Below the pieces are notes generated by a model. It had not been told where the DNA came from. It ran no database searches and saw nothing but the letters and a program-made list of their open reading frames with translations. A stretch of 64,000 nucleotides of DNA from an uncultured Dehalococcoidia bacterium (GTDB lineage: Bacteria > Chloroflexota > Dehalococcoidia > Lucifugimonadales > UBA3495). The stretch spans positions 3,149,570 to 3,213,569 of the forward strand of contig OY282565.1 in NCBI GenBank assembly GCA_958296445.1. Direction: 5' to 3'. The stretch's first letter is position 1; every line of letters begins with the position of its first letter. Shown piece after piece: positions 25,913 to 34,448 of the stretch. A program made the position numbers and the translations under genes.

Positions 25913-26084
25913 GGGTGTCGTCCTGCCGGTGTGGGGGTTGGGGGGACGGGTGGGGTGGAGTATAGCACTTTTGGGGGGTTGGGGGCCGGGGGTTAGTTCG
26001 CTTGGGGGTTCGCCCCCACCCTAACCCTCCCCCGGAGGGGGAGGGGATTTTTGAGGGCCGGGGGCCAGTGTTGTTGGGTGTGAG
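25913..26084. repeat. Intergenic R4 repeat
   Basis: GCCCCCACCCTAACCCTCCC followed by CCGGAGGGGGAGGGGATTTT lies at about 26011-26053. The second half can form a CCTCCCCC/GGGGGAGG hairpin. No gene is seen. Confidence 0.75.
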
Positions 26085-26897
26085 CTAGGTTGGGGGGTTG
26101 GCTTGGGCGGCTAGGGACTGGAGTTGGGCTATGGCTTGGGGGATGTCTTGGGCGATGGCTGCTTTGTTCAGGGGCGGGTGTTCGTGGCTGTATAGGGCGG
26201 CGCCGCCAAATTCGGTTAGGTAGCGGTGGTTTTCGCCGGGGACGGGGGTGTTGGGCGGGTAGTTGATGTTTTGCTTGATTAGGCTGGTTAGGATGGTGAG
26301 GTTGTGTCCGTCGCGGCCGGTGGTGGGGTATTCGTGGCCGTGGGCGGCGAGGACGGCTTTGTAGGCGTTTTCTAGGGCGTTTTGGGCCATGCGCCCGATT
26401 TGCTTGTCGGGGATGGCGTCGAGGATTCCGGCGTTGGCTATGGCGGTGAGGCCGTGGGCGGCTTCGGATGCGTCTTTGAGTTTGCCTGCTATGTCCTGCC
26501 AGTCGGTGGATTCCGGGGGAAAGGGGGCGGGGTATGGCGTGCTGTCCGGGGGCATAACTTGCGCTCCGTGCTTGGCGATGCGGTTGGCGAGGTTGTTGCG
26601 GAGGGCGCGGCGTTGGCGGAACTCTTGGGGGGTCATACATATAACGTCAATGCCGGACGCTTCGGGCAGGCGTTTTCGCTGTTCGGCGCGGGCTTTGTGG
26701 CGCAGGGATTCCAGCCACGGCTCGGGCGGCTGGGCTTCCTTGATTATCAGGATGTCCACGTCGGAGTTGGGGCGGTGGTCGCCCCGGGCCCGGGAGCCGA
26801 ACAGTATCGTCCGTTGCGCCCCGGCCATTTGGTGGACGGCGCGGGCTAGGTTTACGGCTCTTTGGTCGGTTTGGCGGTTTGGGGTTTTGGGGTTCAT
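26085..26897 (-). CDS. Nucleotidyltransferase (MNT-type) fused to a HEPN-like domain
   Basis: A 270-residue protein. Residues about 12-120 form a minimal nucleotidyltransferase domain with GSRARGDHRPNSDVDIL (G34, S35, D46, D48), the nucleotide- and Mg-binding motif. Residues about 135-265 are helical, with KQIGRMAQNALENAYKAVLAAHG and GHNLTILTSLI, as in HEPN domains. The canonical HEPN RNase motif Rx4-6H is not obvious. Separate HEPN and MNT proteins often form toxin-antitoxin pairs; a single-chain version would be self-contained. AGGAA lies upstream of the ATG. Confidence 0.75.
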   Translation of the reverse strand: MNPKTPNRQTDQRAVNLARAVHQMAGAQRTILFGSRARGDHRPNSDVDILIIKEAQPPEPWLESLRHKARAEQRKRLPEASGIDVICMTPQEFRQRRALRNNLANRIAKHGAQVMPPDSTPYPAPFPPESTDWQDIAGKLKDASEAAHGLTAIANAGILDAIPDKQIGRMAQNALENAYKAVLAAHGHEYPTTGRDGHNLTILTSLIKQNINYPPNTPVPGENHRYLTEFGGAALYSHEHPPLNKAAIAQDIPQAIAQLQSLAAQANPPT

Positions 26898-27020
26898 TTA
26901 TGGGGGGTTCCTTATTTCCTCACATCCGGGGGAGAGTTAGGGTCGGGGCGAACCGGGGGCGGTGGTGTTTCAGTTTGCCCCTGCTTATCATAAACGCGCG
27001 AACACGGCAAGCTCTCGTGG

Positions 27021-27088
27021 TTGACGCGGGGGGGCATTTCCAGTATAAAATAGCTACACTTAAGCATAGCGTTGCTACTCTGGCAACG
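27021..27088 (+). promoter_or_regulatory. Promoter and inverted repeat upstream of the DUF4258/DUF2283-like pair
   Basis: TTGACG (27021-27026), 17 bases, then TATAAA (27044-27049). Downstream, CGTTGC (27070-27075) and GCAACG (27083-27088) form an inverted repeat around TACTCTG, placed where an autoregulator could bind the early transcribed region. Confidence 0.6.
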
Positions 27089-27114
27089 GTAGACTAGTAT
27101 GCTGAGAGTCCAGA

Positions 27115-27324
27115 TTGAATTTCATTGATGACGAAACCCGGGAGCGCATAAGAAGGCGGAGAATCAGCGACGGGGACATTGAGATTTGCCTTAGCGATAT
27201 GGGCCATTTTGCCTACCATAATCGCCAAAACACAGTGTACGCTACCACACTCCCAGATGGACGCAACCTGAAGGTAGAGGTTAATCCATCTGGGGCAATT
27301 ACAAACGCCTTTTGCCACCAGTAG
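27115..27324 (+). CDS. Small DUF4258-like protein
   Basis: A 69-residue protein with TTG start: MNFIDDETRERIRRRRISDGDIEICL, then YATTLPDGRNLKVEVNPSGAITNAFCH. The layout (basic helix, strand pair, final His) resembles DUF4258 proteins, several of which behave as small toxins. The downstream neighbour is DUF2283-like, the usual partner in such two-gene units, and the two are 27 bases apart with a promoter and an inverted repeat upstream. The assignment is by pattern, and the toxin role is inferred only. Confidence 0.65.
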   Translation: MNFIDDETRERIRRRRISDGDIEICLSDMGHFAYHNRQNTVYATTLPDGRNLKVEVNPSGAITNAFCHQ

Positions 27325-27351
27325 CACACAGCCCCGACAGGAGTAGCGAAA

Positions 27352-27642
27352 ATGCCTGCATTTATTAAAGGGTCGATGTCGGATAGCCTGTATGTCCGGT
27401 TCAGTGAGTCTCCGATCTCCGTTAGTGTTGAACTGCATCCTGATGTCATCTTGGACGTGGATGTGAACGGAACGGTGGTGGGGATTGATTTTCAGCACGT
27501 CGCTGAGCTGATGGCGGAAGCGCAGACGGTTCAGGGCATCGGGGGAATGGGGGCGGCGGCTATGCCCGGGGAAGTTTATTCGCCGCCGGAGCAGTTGCAG
27601 GGGGGTGCCGGGCAAGGGCGTCTGGTTTATCAAGCGGCGTAG
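27352..27642 (+). CDS. DUF2283-like small protein
   Basis: A 96-residue protein. DSLYVRFSESPISVSVELHPDVILDVDVNGTVVGIDFQHV matches the DUF2283 pattern (YxRxS, then a D-x-DxxGxVVGIE strand pair). The C-terminal 40 residues are flexible and Gly/Ala-rich. AGGAG lies 8 bases before ATG. It is probably co-transcribed with the DUF4258-like gene and followed by a strong rho-independent terminator, so the pair forms a closed unit. Confidence 0.7.
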   Translation: MPAFIKGSMSDSLYVRFSESPISVSVELHPDVILDVDVNGTVVGIDFQHVAELMAEAQTVQGIGGMGAAAMPGEVYSPPEQLQGGAGQGRLVYQAA

Positions 27643-27663
27643 GTCTGATTTGGGTTCGCTTTG

Positions 27664-27690
27664 GCCCGGCGGAGGCGCCGGGCTTTTTCT
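27664..27690 (+). terminator. Rho-independent terminator after the DUF2283-like gene
   Basis: GCCCGGCG (27664-27671) pairs with CGCCGGGC (27676-27683) around GAGG and is followed by TTTTTCTTTTTTT. Confidence 0.88.
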
Positions 27691-27712
27691 TTTTTTGGGG
27701 GGGTTCCTGTTC

Positions 27713-27741
27713 TTGACCGGGGGCGTTGGGGTTGGTACACT
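27713..27741 (+). promoter_or_regulatory. Promoter of tRNA-Val
   Basis: TTGACC (27713-27718), 17-base spacer, TACACT (27736-27741); the tRNA begins 12 bases further on. Confidence 0.7.
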
Positions 27742-27753
27742 AGGGGTTGTTAG

Positions 27754-27830
27754 GGGCGGTTAGCTCAGTTGGTTAGAGTACTTGCTCGACACGCAAGAGG
27801 CCAGTGGTTCGAGTCCACTACCGCCCACCA
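27754..27830 (+). tRNA. tRNA-Val (anticodon GAC)
   Basis: A 77-base cloverleaf: acceptor GGGCGGT/ACCGCCC, D arm TAGCTCAGTTGGTTAGAG, anticodon stem CTTGC/GCAAG with loop TCGACAC, T arm AGTGG-TTCGAGT-CCACT, and encoded CCA. The anticodon GAC reads valine codons. Loop position 33 is C instead of the nearly universal T. R2 sequence follows. Confidence 0.93.
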
Positions 27831-28068
27831 CACTGGACAGAATCAGGGGTCTTGACGCGGCCACCGGATTGCCTTGCGAAATTCTCCTTTGCCGCCCTGC
27901 GCTAAGGGATAAGGTCTCACTGCCCAAGGCGGGATTCTTCGCTACGCTCAGAATGACAGATATTTGCTCGGAATGACAGACATTTGCTCAGAATGACAGT
28001 CTTTTGCTTAGGATGGCAGGCATTGTCTTAGAATGATGGACATTTGCTCAGAATGACGGATTCGGCTG
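27831..28068. repeat. R2 repeats after the tRNA
   Basis: GGGATTCTTCGCTACGCTCA at about 27931 begins an R2 unit. Five short copies of a 24-base tail (ATTTGCTCAGAATGACAG) follow to 28061. No gene is seen. Confidence 0.8.
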
Positions 28069-29721
28069 TCATTCCTCGGTTGGGGCTGTTTGCTTTTGGG
28101 CTAGGAACGCTGCGGTGGCGCAGGTTAGGCCGATGGCGAAGTTGTAGGCGCCCATTGTTAGCAGGTGGTGGAAGGCTAGGCTGAACAGGGCCATTACCAG
28201 AACCCATCCGACTACTACATCCCGGCCTAGGGACTTTGGCACAGTCCAAAGCAGCCGCATCAGGAAGAATAGGGCCAGCAGGTATAATGCCAGTGGGATG
28301 ATGCCCGCTTCGCCGAACAGCATCAGGTACAGATTGTGGACTCCGGTCGGAGTCCCTTGGTTTCCGATGGGGGCGCCCTCTATATAGTGGAGCTGATACA
28401 GGCCGTTACCTATTATGGGTGATTCTAGGGCCTTGTTGAAGCCCATATCCCACAAGAGCATTCGTTTCGATAGTCCGCTGTCACATACGAGAGACTCCGT
28501 TGATAGGGTGGTCTCGCAGGATTTCTCCAGTCGATGGGCCAGTGCGGTTGCTGCGGATGTTGCCATTATCGGGCCTATGGCCTCTGTCTGGGCCCGGTGC
28601 ATAATGCCGTTCTTCTCGTAGGTGACGGAGGCTCGCAAGAACTTGCCGCCGTCTTCGTCCACTAGGGTGTATCTGTATGAGCGCGGGCCTTCGATGTTGC
28701 TCCAAGTGTCGTCGTCGGGCGTATAGGCGTCGCCGGGCCGGGGGTCGGCGTGTTGCCATTGCCAGGGATTTACCGGGTTGTCGTCAGCCCGGTGGGGCCG
28801 GTCGTTAACCAAGTAGACGGTGACAGTGTCTCCCACCCGCTTCACTACGCTCGCATCAGCAATCGCGGCCCCGCCGGTATTCACTGTCGGCGTTTCCGGC
28901 GTTTCCAGTTTCGGGAATGACAAAATTACCTGCGCGCTTACGAGGAGCCAAACTAGGATGGCGGCCAGGAGCAGAACGGTTAGGCCGGTATGCCAAAGGT
29001 CTTGTCTGAGGCGACGGGCGTTCAGCGGCAGGAACAGAATCAGCATCCCGCCCATAGCAATAACCGCTGTATTGGAAAACGCAGCGAGGCCAGCGGCGCA
29101 TCCCAAGGCTAGGGCTAGGTAGCCAAGGGGGCGCTGCCGTCCGTTGGATTGAAAGGCCAACGCCAGTGCTACCGTTAGGCAAGCGATGAAGCCTGCGTCG
29201 TTGGGGTCGGTAAAAGTGCCGGTCAGGCGATAGGGAATCCAGTATTCGGGCAGCACGCCAATATCGCGCAGCAAGGGCGAGGCCAGAATGACGGCGCAGC
29301 TTGCCGCCAGAAGCACCAGAGTCCACTTGAGCAGCGTCTCGGCCCCGATTCGATCCAGCAGCCAGCGGCCGCCTAGGATGGCGGCGAGGGTGACGGCTAG
29401 GAAAAAGCCTTGACGGGCTAGGTTTTCGGGCAACAATTCGGCGCCGTTGGCGAGGGAAGCGACGGAGGAAATGCAGAGGTAGGACGCTATGGAGGCGAGG
29501 AGCAATAATCCAGGGGTTCCAAGGGATTTCCAGCGGCGGAGGTTTACGAAACCCAGCAGGATCAGGCAGCACAGGAGCATCGCCCCCAGGACGAGCGGCT
29601 CTATCACGCTGCCTTGTAGCTTTATGTGGGACAGGACGGCCAGCGCCCAGAAGGAAACGGCGATGCAGGCGGCGGATGCGAATTCGAGTCGTTTCCAGAG
29701 TGGCGGGATAAGCGGGAACAT
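28069..29721 (-). CDS. O-antigen ligase/polymerase-like membrane protein with an Ig-like insert
   Basis: A 550-residue polytopic protein of the Wzy/WaaL type. About ten membrane segments flank TGTFTDPNDAGFIACLTV (167-184) and the late motif GVHNLYLMLFGEAGIIPL (459-476), both typical of O-antigen ligases/polymerases. A large loop at about 265-425 replaces the usual periplasmic loop. Its residues 312-382 (NPWQWQHADP ... TWSNIEGPRSYRYTLVDEDG ... LRASVTY) look like an Ig-like surface repeat of the W-W...YT...D.G..LRA.V.Y type. It would join or polymerise glycan units outside the membrane. It ends the minus-strand glycan gene row. Confidence 0.82.
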   Translation of the reverse strand: MFPLIPPLWKRLEFASAACIAVSFWALAVLSHIKLQGSVIEPLVLGAMLLCCLILLGFVNLRRWKSLGTPGLLLLASIASYLCISSVASLANGAELLPENLARQGFFLAVTLAAILGGRWLLDRIGAETLLKWTLVLLAASCAVILASPLLRDIGVLPEYWIPYRLTGTFTDPNDAGFIACLTVALALAFQSNGRQRPLGYLALALGCAAGLAAFSNTAVIAMGGMLILFLPLNARRLRQDLWHTGLTVLLLAAILVWLLVSAQVILSFPKLETPETPTVNTGGAAIADASVVKRVGDTVTVYLVNDRPHRADDNPVNPWQWQHADPRPGDAYTPDDDTWSNIEGPRSYRYTLVDEDGGKFLRASVTYEKNGIMHRAQTEAIGPIMATSAATALAHRLEKSCETTLSTESLVCDSGLSKRMLLWDMGFNKALESPIIGNGLYQLHYIEGAPIGNQGTPTGVHNLYLMLFGEAGIIPLALYLLALFFLMRLLWTVPKSLGRDVVVGWVLVMALFSLAFHHLLTMGAYNFAIGLTCATAAFLAQKQTAPTEE

Positions 29722-29762
29722 ACGTTTACCTTTGAGTTATAGTGCTTTGAGCAGCCGCCCGT

Positions 29763-30525
29763 TTTTGTCACCCTGAGCGGGGCGAAGGGTCTCACTGCCA
29801 GGGGCGGGATTCTTCGCTTTGCTCAGAATGACAGATGGGGGCTTAGAGTGGCAGATTTGGCGCACTGCGCCTTTTGTCACCCTGAGCGCAGCGAAGGGTC
29901 TCACTGCCAGGGGCGGGATTCTTCGCTTTGCTCAGAATGACAGATGGCTTGACCAGAATGACAGATTTGGCACACTGCACCTTTTGTCACCCTGAGCGGA
30001 GCGAAGGGTCTTACTGCCCAAGGCGGGATTCTTCGCTTTGCTCAGAATGACAGACGGCGGCTTAGAGGGACAGATTTGGCGCACTGTACCTTTTGTCACC
30101 CTGAGCGGGGCGAAGGGTCTCACTGCCAGGGGTGGGATTCTTCGCTTTGCTCAGAATGACAGATGGCGGCTTAGAGTGACAGATTTGGCGCACTGCACCT
30201 TTGGCGCACTGTACCTTTTGTCACCCTGAGCGGGGCGAAGGGTCTCACTGCCAGGGGCGGGATTCTTCGCTTTGCTCAGAATGACAGATGGCGGCTTAGA
30301 GTGACAGATTTGGCGCACTGCACCTTTTGTCACCCTGAGCGGAACGAAGGGTCTCACTGCCAGGGGCGGGATTCTTCGCTTTGCTCAGAATGACAGATGG
30401 TTGCTCAGAATGACAGATGGTGGCTTAGAGTGACAGACGGCTTGACCAGAATGACAGACGGCGGCTTAGAGTGACAGGTTGCTCGCTTAGAGTGACGGGC
30501 GGCGGTAGTGATTTTGCGATTTTCT
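29763..30525. repeat. Six-copy tandem array of R2 units
   Basis: Units start GTCACCCTGAGCG at 29767, 29876, 29986, 30095, 30220 and 30329, mostly 109-110 bases apart. Each contains GGGATTCTTCGCTTTGCTCA and ends ATTTGGCGCACTGCACC. The fifth interval is longer by a partial duplication. The tail to 30500 is made of short AGAGTGACAG units. No gene is seen. Confidence 0.92.
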
Positions 30526-31647
30526 TTATTTTTGGCAGAGGGTGCGTAGCTCGGCGGCTACGGTATCGTACCAGTTGGCGCTTCGGAAGTGGTTTCCTCG
30601 TTGTTTTGCTCCTTGGCAGAGTTTTCGGTATAGATCGGGGTTGTCCAGCAGGCGTTGGATGGCGGATTCGATTTCCGTGGCGGAGCGGGGGGCTATCAGC
30701 AGGCCGCTTTTTTCGTGCTGGACCAGCTCGGGGACGCCGCCCCATTTGGCGGCTACTACGGGCAGGCCGCACTGGAAGGCTTCTAGGATGGCGCCGGGGT
30801 AGCCTTCGCTCCGGTAGTAGCTGGGATAGATTAGCAGGTCGTGTTGGCTGAGAACTTGGGGGATTTCCGCGGGGGGCAGGACGCCGCGGTAGGTGGCTTT
30901 GGGGTGGCCGTCGAACAGGGAGAAATCCGTTTCGGTCATAGCGGGGCCGAAGACGTTTAGGTGGCAATTTTCCGGCAGGCGGCGGCAGGCATCAAGGGCT
31001 TCGGCCAGCCCTTTGTCCATATCCAAGCGGGCGACGAAAATCAGCTTTTCCGGCCGGTCGCGCTTGGGACGGGCGGGCGTTTCTATTTCTCTGGTGTTGG
31101 GGAACCACTGGAAGTTGTCGCGGTTGCCGAAATTGCGGCGCAGGTATTGCGTTTCTACGTAGACCCGCGCAGAGCGCATATAGGTGCGGTCAGCCAGCCA
31201 GCGGGCTAAGGGGCTATAGCCCAGATAGTCCAGCATCATATCGCCGCCGGTTAGACGCAGGGCTAGGGGGCGGCGGGTGATTTTGCAGAGGGCCCACAGG
31301 AACGAGGCTAGGGTCAGGGCGGAATAGGGGGCGATGATTAGGAATACTACGTCGGAGCGCCGGATATTTTTTGCGGCGCCCCAAGCTACTTTCAGGAACC
31401 TTGCTAGGCGGTTGGCCCTTATTTTCCAGGGGGGGAGATTGGTTACGGGCCCGGACGTGTCTATGACGTCTACCTTGAAGCCGCGGGCGCTTAATTCGCG
31501 CACCTGTTCGTCGGCCATTACTTTGTTGCCCCCGACTACGTTGGTGCCGGACGCCCCGGTTTTTTGTATGGGAGCGATTAGCAGGATGCGGGGCGGGCGG
31601 GTTTTTTTTCCGGTTTTTTCTGGCCCGGTTCGCTCTTTCCCGGTCAA
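30526..31647 (-). CDS. Glycosyltransferase family 1 (GT4-like)
   Basis: A 373-residue GT-B glycosyltransferase. The N-terminal domain has ILLIAPIQKTGASGTNVVGG; the C-terminal nucleotide-sugar domain has FVARLDMDKGLAEALDACR and the E-x7-E motif in SEGYPGAILEAFQCGLPVVA. The start is TTG 31647, overlapping the flippase stop as TTGA, with AGGAAGCGCC before it; this shows translational coupling. In-frame codons upstream only mirror the flippase gene. The sugar is unknown. It is closely similar to 50344-51456, which also pairs with a flippase. Confidence 0.9.
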   Translation of the reverse strand: MTGKERTGPEKTGKKTRPPRILLIAPIQKTGASGTNVVGGNKVMADEQVRELSARGFKVDVIDTSGPVTNLPPWKIRANRLARFLKVAWGAAKNIRRSDVVFLIIAPYSALTLASFLWALCKITRRPLALRLTGGDMMLDYLGYSPLARWLADRTYMRSARVYVETQYLRRNFGNRDNFQWFPNTREIETPARPKRDRPEKLIFVARLDMDKGLAEALDACRRLPENCHLNVFGPAMTETDFSLFDGHPKATYRGVLPPAEIPQVLSQHDLLIYPSYYRSEGYPGAILEAFQCGLPVVAAKWGGVPELVQHEKSGLLIAPRSATEIESAIQRLLDNPDLYRKLCQGAKQRGNHFRSANWYDTVAAELRTLCQK

Positions 31648-33038
31648 GGCGCTTCCTGCTCTTGCTTGAGTGGAGCGTAGGGGGCGGATTTGCCGGGGAT
31701 TGCGCCGGACAGGACGGAGCGGCCGGCGGCCCACAGGAAGGCGGCGTCGGTGGGGCGGGGCAGCCAGACTGCGGGCAGGCTTGTTCGGGTGGTTCGGTGG
31801 AAGGCTAGGGACAGGAATATACATCCGGCCATCATTCCGGCGGTCATAGCCCACGCCGCCGCTTCGACGCCTAGTATCGGGTAGAGCAGTAGCAGGGCGG
31901 CTAGGTTGGCGCACAGTCCTAGGAATACCGCCCAGGAACAGATTTGGGGGCGGTTGGCGCCCTTGAAGTGGGTCATAAGGATTGCCGATAGGGCGTAGGC
32001 GAGCATCCCGGGGGCGATAATCCATAGCAGGGGAACGGCGGGCAGGAAGGCGTTGGAAAGCAGCAGGCGAGCTAGGGGGGCGCTTAGGGCGAGCAGGACT
32101 AGCATTGGAATGGCGGTGCAGGCGCAGACTAGGCGCAGGCATAGGGCGACCGTTTCGATGCGCTCTGCGCCCGCGACACGGGGGAAAAGCGCGTTGCCCA
32201 CGGCGTTGGATACCAGCATAAACCCGAGCATAAGGGCGCTGGCGGCGGCGAACAGCCCTACTTCGCTTTGGCCGGCGATAAAGCCTAGTATGATGACGCC
32301 GAAGTGGGGTTCGATGGCGTTGCCTAGCCGGGCGGCGTGGTATTTCAAGCCGTAGCCTAGAACGCTGGCGATGTTCGCGCGGCCCGGAATCTGGAAGGCC
32401 AGCCCGTAATGCCGCCGCAGGTACAATAGGCAGGCGGCGGTCATAGCGATATGTCCGGCGGCGAAGGCGATGATGGCGCCGTCTACTCCTAGCCCTAGTC
32501 CACGGACTAGGGCCAGTAGCGTTAGCACGTTGGCCGCGACGCGGAGCATTGAGAAGGCGGCCAAGGGACGGAAGCGACGGAGGGCGACTAGCTGGTGGTC
32601 TAGGGCGACGGATATGACGGTTAGGGGAATCAGGGCGAGGGACAGCAGGAACGCGGGGGTTTCCGCCTTTTGGAAGAAGGCGAGGTTGCCGTAAATCAGG
32701 GGGACGGACAGGGCGGCGGCTAGGCTACCGCCGAATAAGGAGATAAGCAGGGCTGCGGACACGCCTTGCGATACGCTCATCCGCCGGGCCGCTACGAAGT
32801 ATTGGGCGCCCTGCTGGGCGCCGGGGGTGAGGAGCAGGCCGAGCAGGGTTGCGAAGGCGATGCAGACGGCGTAGGCGCCCCTTCCGTCGGGCAGCAGCAT
32901 ATAGGCGAGCAATCCCTGTATCAGCAGGGTTAGGCTTGCCATCGCGGTTAGGGTCGCAAACATTACGGACACGTCTTGCCCGCCGGTTGCGGGCGGGGCG
33001 TCTGGCGCGTCCGTTGTTGTTGGGTTCGGTTGGTTCAT
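31644..33038 (-). CDS. Polysaccharide flippase (Wzx-like, MATE/MVF superfamily)
   Basis: A 464-residue membrane protein with 12-14 hydrophobic segments after a Pro/Asp-rich N-terminus. Segment patterns such as ALLISLFGGSLAAAL and FAAASALMLGFMLVSNAVGNALFPRVAG match oligosaccharide flippases that move undecaprenyl-linked repeats to the outer face. It overlaps the following GT1 gene by 4 bases (TTGA). With the Wzy-like gene at 28069 it suggests a Wzx/Wzy-type glycan pathway. Confidence 0.85.
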   Translation of the reverse strand: MNQPNPTTTDAPDAPPATGGQDVSVMFATLTAMASLTLLIQGLLAYMLLPDGRGAYAVCIAFATLLGLLLTPGAQQGAQYFVAARRMSVSQGVSAALLISLFGGSLAAALSVPLIYGNLAFFQKAETPAFLLSLALIPLTVISVALDHQLVALRRFRPLAAFSMLRVAANVLTLLALVRGLGLGVDGAIIAFAAGHIAMTAACLLYLRRHYGLAFQIPGRANIASVLGYGLKYHAARLGNAIEPHFGVIILGFIAGQSEVGLFAAASALMLGFMLVSNAVGNALFPRVAGAERIETVALCLRLVCACTAIPMLVLLALSAPLARLLLSNAFLPAVPLLWIIAPGMLAYALSAILMTHFKGANRPQICSWAVFLGLCANLAALLLLYPILGVEAAAWAMTAGMMAGCIFLSLAFHRTTRTSLPAVWLPRPTDAAFLWAAGRSVLSGAIPGKSAPYAPLKQEQEAP

Positions 33039-33084
33039 TTATCGCGTTTCAATGATGGTCTTTATGTTTGTCATTGCAAGGTGG

Positions 33085-33369
33085 CAAGGGGGGCGCACGG
33101 CTGTGCGCCCCTACGGGTATGGATATGGTTGTTCAGGGTGGTATAGGGGGGCGCATGGCTGTGCGCCCCTACGGATACGGATACGGTTGTTCAGGGTGGT
33201 AAGGGGGGGGCACGGCTGTGCGCCCCTACGGATACGGATATGGTTGTTCAGGGTGGTAAGGGGGGGCGCACGGCTGTGCGCCCCTACGGGTATGGATATG
33301 GTTGTTCAGGGTGGTATAGGGGGGCGCACGGCTGTGCGCCCCTACGGATACGGATACGGATATGGTTGT
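33085..33369. repeat. Five-copy tandem array of R1 with GGTTGTTCAGGGTGGT spacers
   Basis: R1 hairpins start near 33091, 33149, 33205 (decayed stem), 33264 and 33322, about 58 bases apart. The spacers are TATGGATATGGTTGTTCAGG-type and include short TACGGA units. The array lies between the flippase and GT2 genes and even supplies the last codons of the GT2 gene. Confidence 0.9.
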
Positions 33370-34434
33370 TCAGGGTGGTAAGGGCGTGCCTTTGTGTTGG
33401 GGGGTTGGGATGAAGAAGCCTAGCCCCCAGCTCAGGTGCATGGTTGCCAGCACTAGGGGGAGGCGTAGGGCGGCGGCGTCGCGGCGCCGGACGCCGATGG
33501 CGGCTGCTCCGGTCGCTAGGGTAAGGGCGTAGGCGAGCAGCAGGGCGGCCAGTAGCCAGGGGAATAATCCGGCCAGGGCCAGCGCGGCCCCGGCCAGCAG
33601 GCTCAGGGCCAGCCCGGGGGCGGCTAGATGGCGGGGGCGAACCGAGCGCGGATGCTTTATGACGACCGACGATTTTCCACGGCCATAGTTGAAATACTGC
33701 CGGGCCAGGGTGCGTAAGGTGCCGCGGGGCCGGTAGTTTACTACCAGCTCGGGGTCGAACCATACTATCTTGCCCTGCTTGCGCAGGCGGTAGTTGAACT
33801 CGTAGTCCTCGTTCCAGACTACGTTGGCGTATCCGCCGCCCATTTCCTCTAGGGTTTCGCGGGGGAACACGCCTAGAAAGGCGGTGTCGGCGGCTCCCTC
33901 TTTGCCGCCCAGCCGGTGGCGGGCGTCGCCTACGCCCAGCGGGGTGGTCATTGCCATCGCCACGGTTCGCTCGAAGGGGGTGGTTCCTACGGCGAGCTGC
34001 CGTCCGCCGACGTTGGCCGCGCCGGTTCGCTCTAGGGTTTCTACGGCGCGGCTTAAGTAACCGGGCGGAAAGATTGTGTGGGCGTCGCACCGCGCTATGA
34101 TGTCTCCGGTAGCCAAGCGCAGGGCGGCGTTGGCTCCGGGGACGGTGGTTCTTTCCGGGTTGGGAATCAGCTTTACCGACGGGTGAAAGCGGCGGACGAG
34201 TTCGGCCATTTCCGGGGTTTCGGAACCGTCGGCTACGATGACTTCTATCTGGCCCGCGTAGTCTTGGGCGAATATCGAATCGAGGGTGGGGATTATGGTC
34301 GCTTCGGCATTGCGGGCGGGAATTATTACCGATACGCGCGGGGGGGCGGTCACAGAATAATCATCGGGGTTCCCGTAGGGGGTTCCCTCGGGGTTTCCGT
34401 TGGGGTTCAGGGTTTGCCGGTTTTTGGTGGTCAT
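33370..34434 (-). CDS. Glycosyltransferase family 2 with C-terminal membrane segments
   Basis: A 354-residue protein. The GT-A domain has VSVIIPARNAEATIIPTLDSI, VIVADGS, ARCDAHTIFP (DxD-like metal site) and WNEDYEFNYRLRKQG with the catalytic ED. Two or three hydrophobic segments follow from about residue 265. It resembles succinoglycan-type GT2 enzymes. ATG 34434 lies just after the oxidoreductase stop at 34449; longer in-frame readings overlap that gene. The last residues (PTPQHKGTPLPP) run into the R1 array. Confidence 0.88.
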   Translation of the reverse strand: MTTKNRQTLNPNGNPEGTPYGNPDDYSVTAPPRVSVIIPARNAEATIIPTLDSIFAQDYAGQIEVIVADGSETPEMAELVRRFHPSVKLIPNPERTTVPGANAALRLATGDIIARCDAHTIFPPGYLSRAVETLERTGAANVGGRQLAVGTTPFERTVAMAMTTPLGVGDARHRLGGKEGAADTAFLGVFPRETLEEMGGGYANVVWNEDYEFNYRLRKQGKIVWFDPELVVNYRPRGTLRTLARQYFNYGRGKSSVVIKHPRSVRPRHLAAPGLALSLLAGAALALAGLFPWLLAALLLAYALTLATGAAAIGVRRRDAAALRLPLVLATMHLSWGLGFFIPTPQHKGTPLPP

Positions 34435-34448
34435 TGCGCCGCACCCTG

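Noticed and set aside
29763..30480. CRISPR array
   Set aside because: Units are 109 bases and conserved throughout, without unique spacers, and there are no cas genes.
31648..32142. Extended N-terminus for the first GT1 gene
   Set aside because: It lies wholly inside the flippase gene in another frame, while TTG 31647 has a proper ribosome site and a TTGA overlap.
33052..33381. Long open frame across the R1 array (Tyr/Gly/Cys-rich repeats)
   Set aside because: It only translates the 58-base tandem repeat; repeat phase keeps it open and it has no ribosome site or family pattern.
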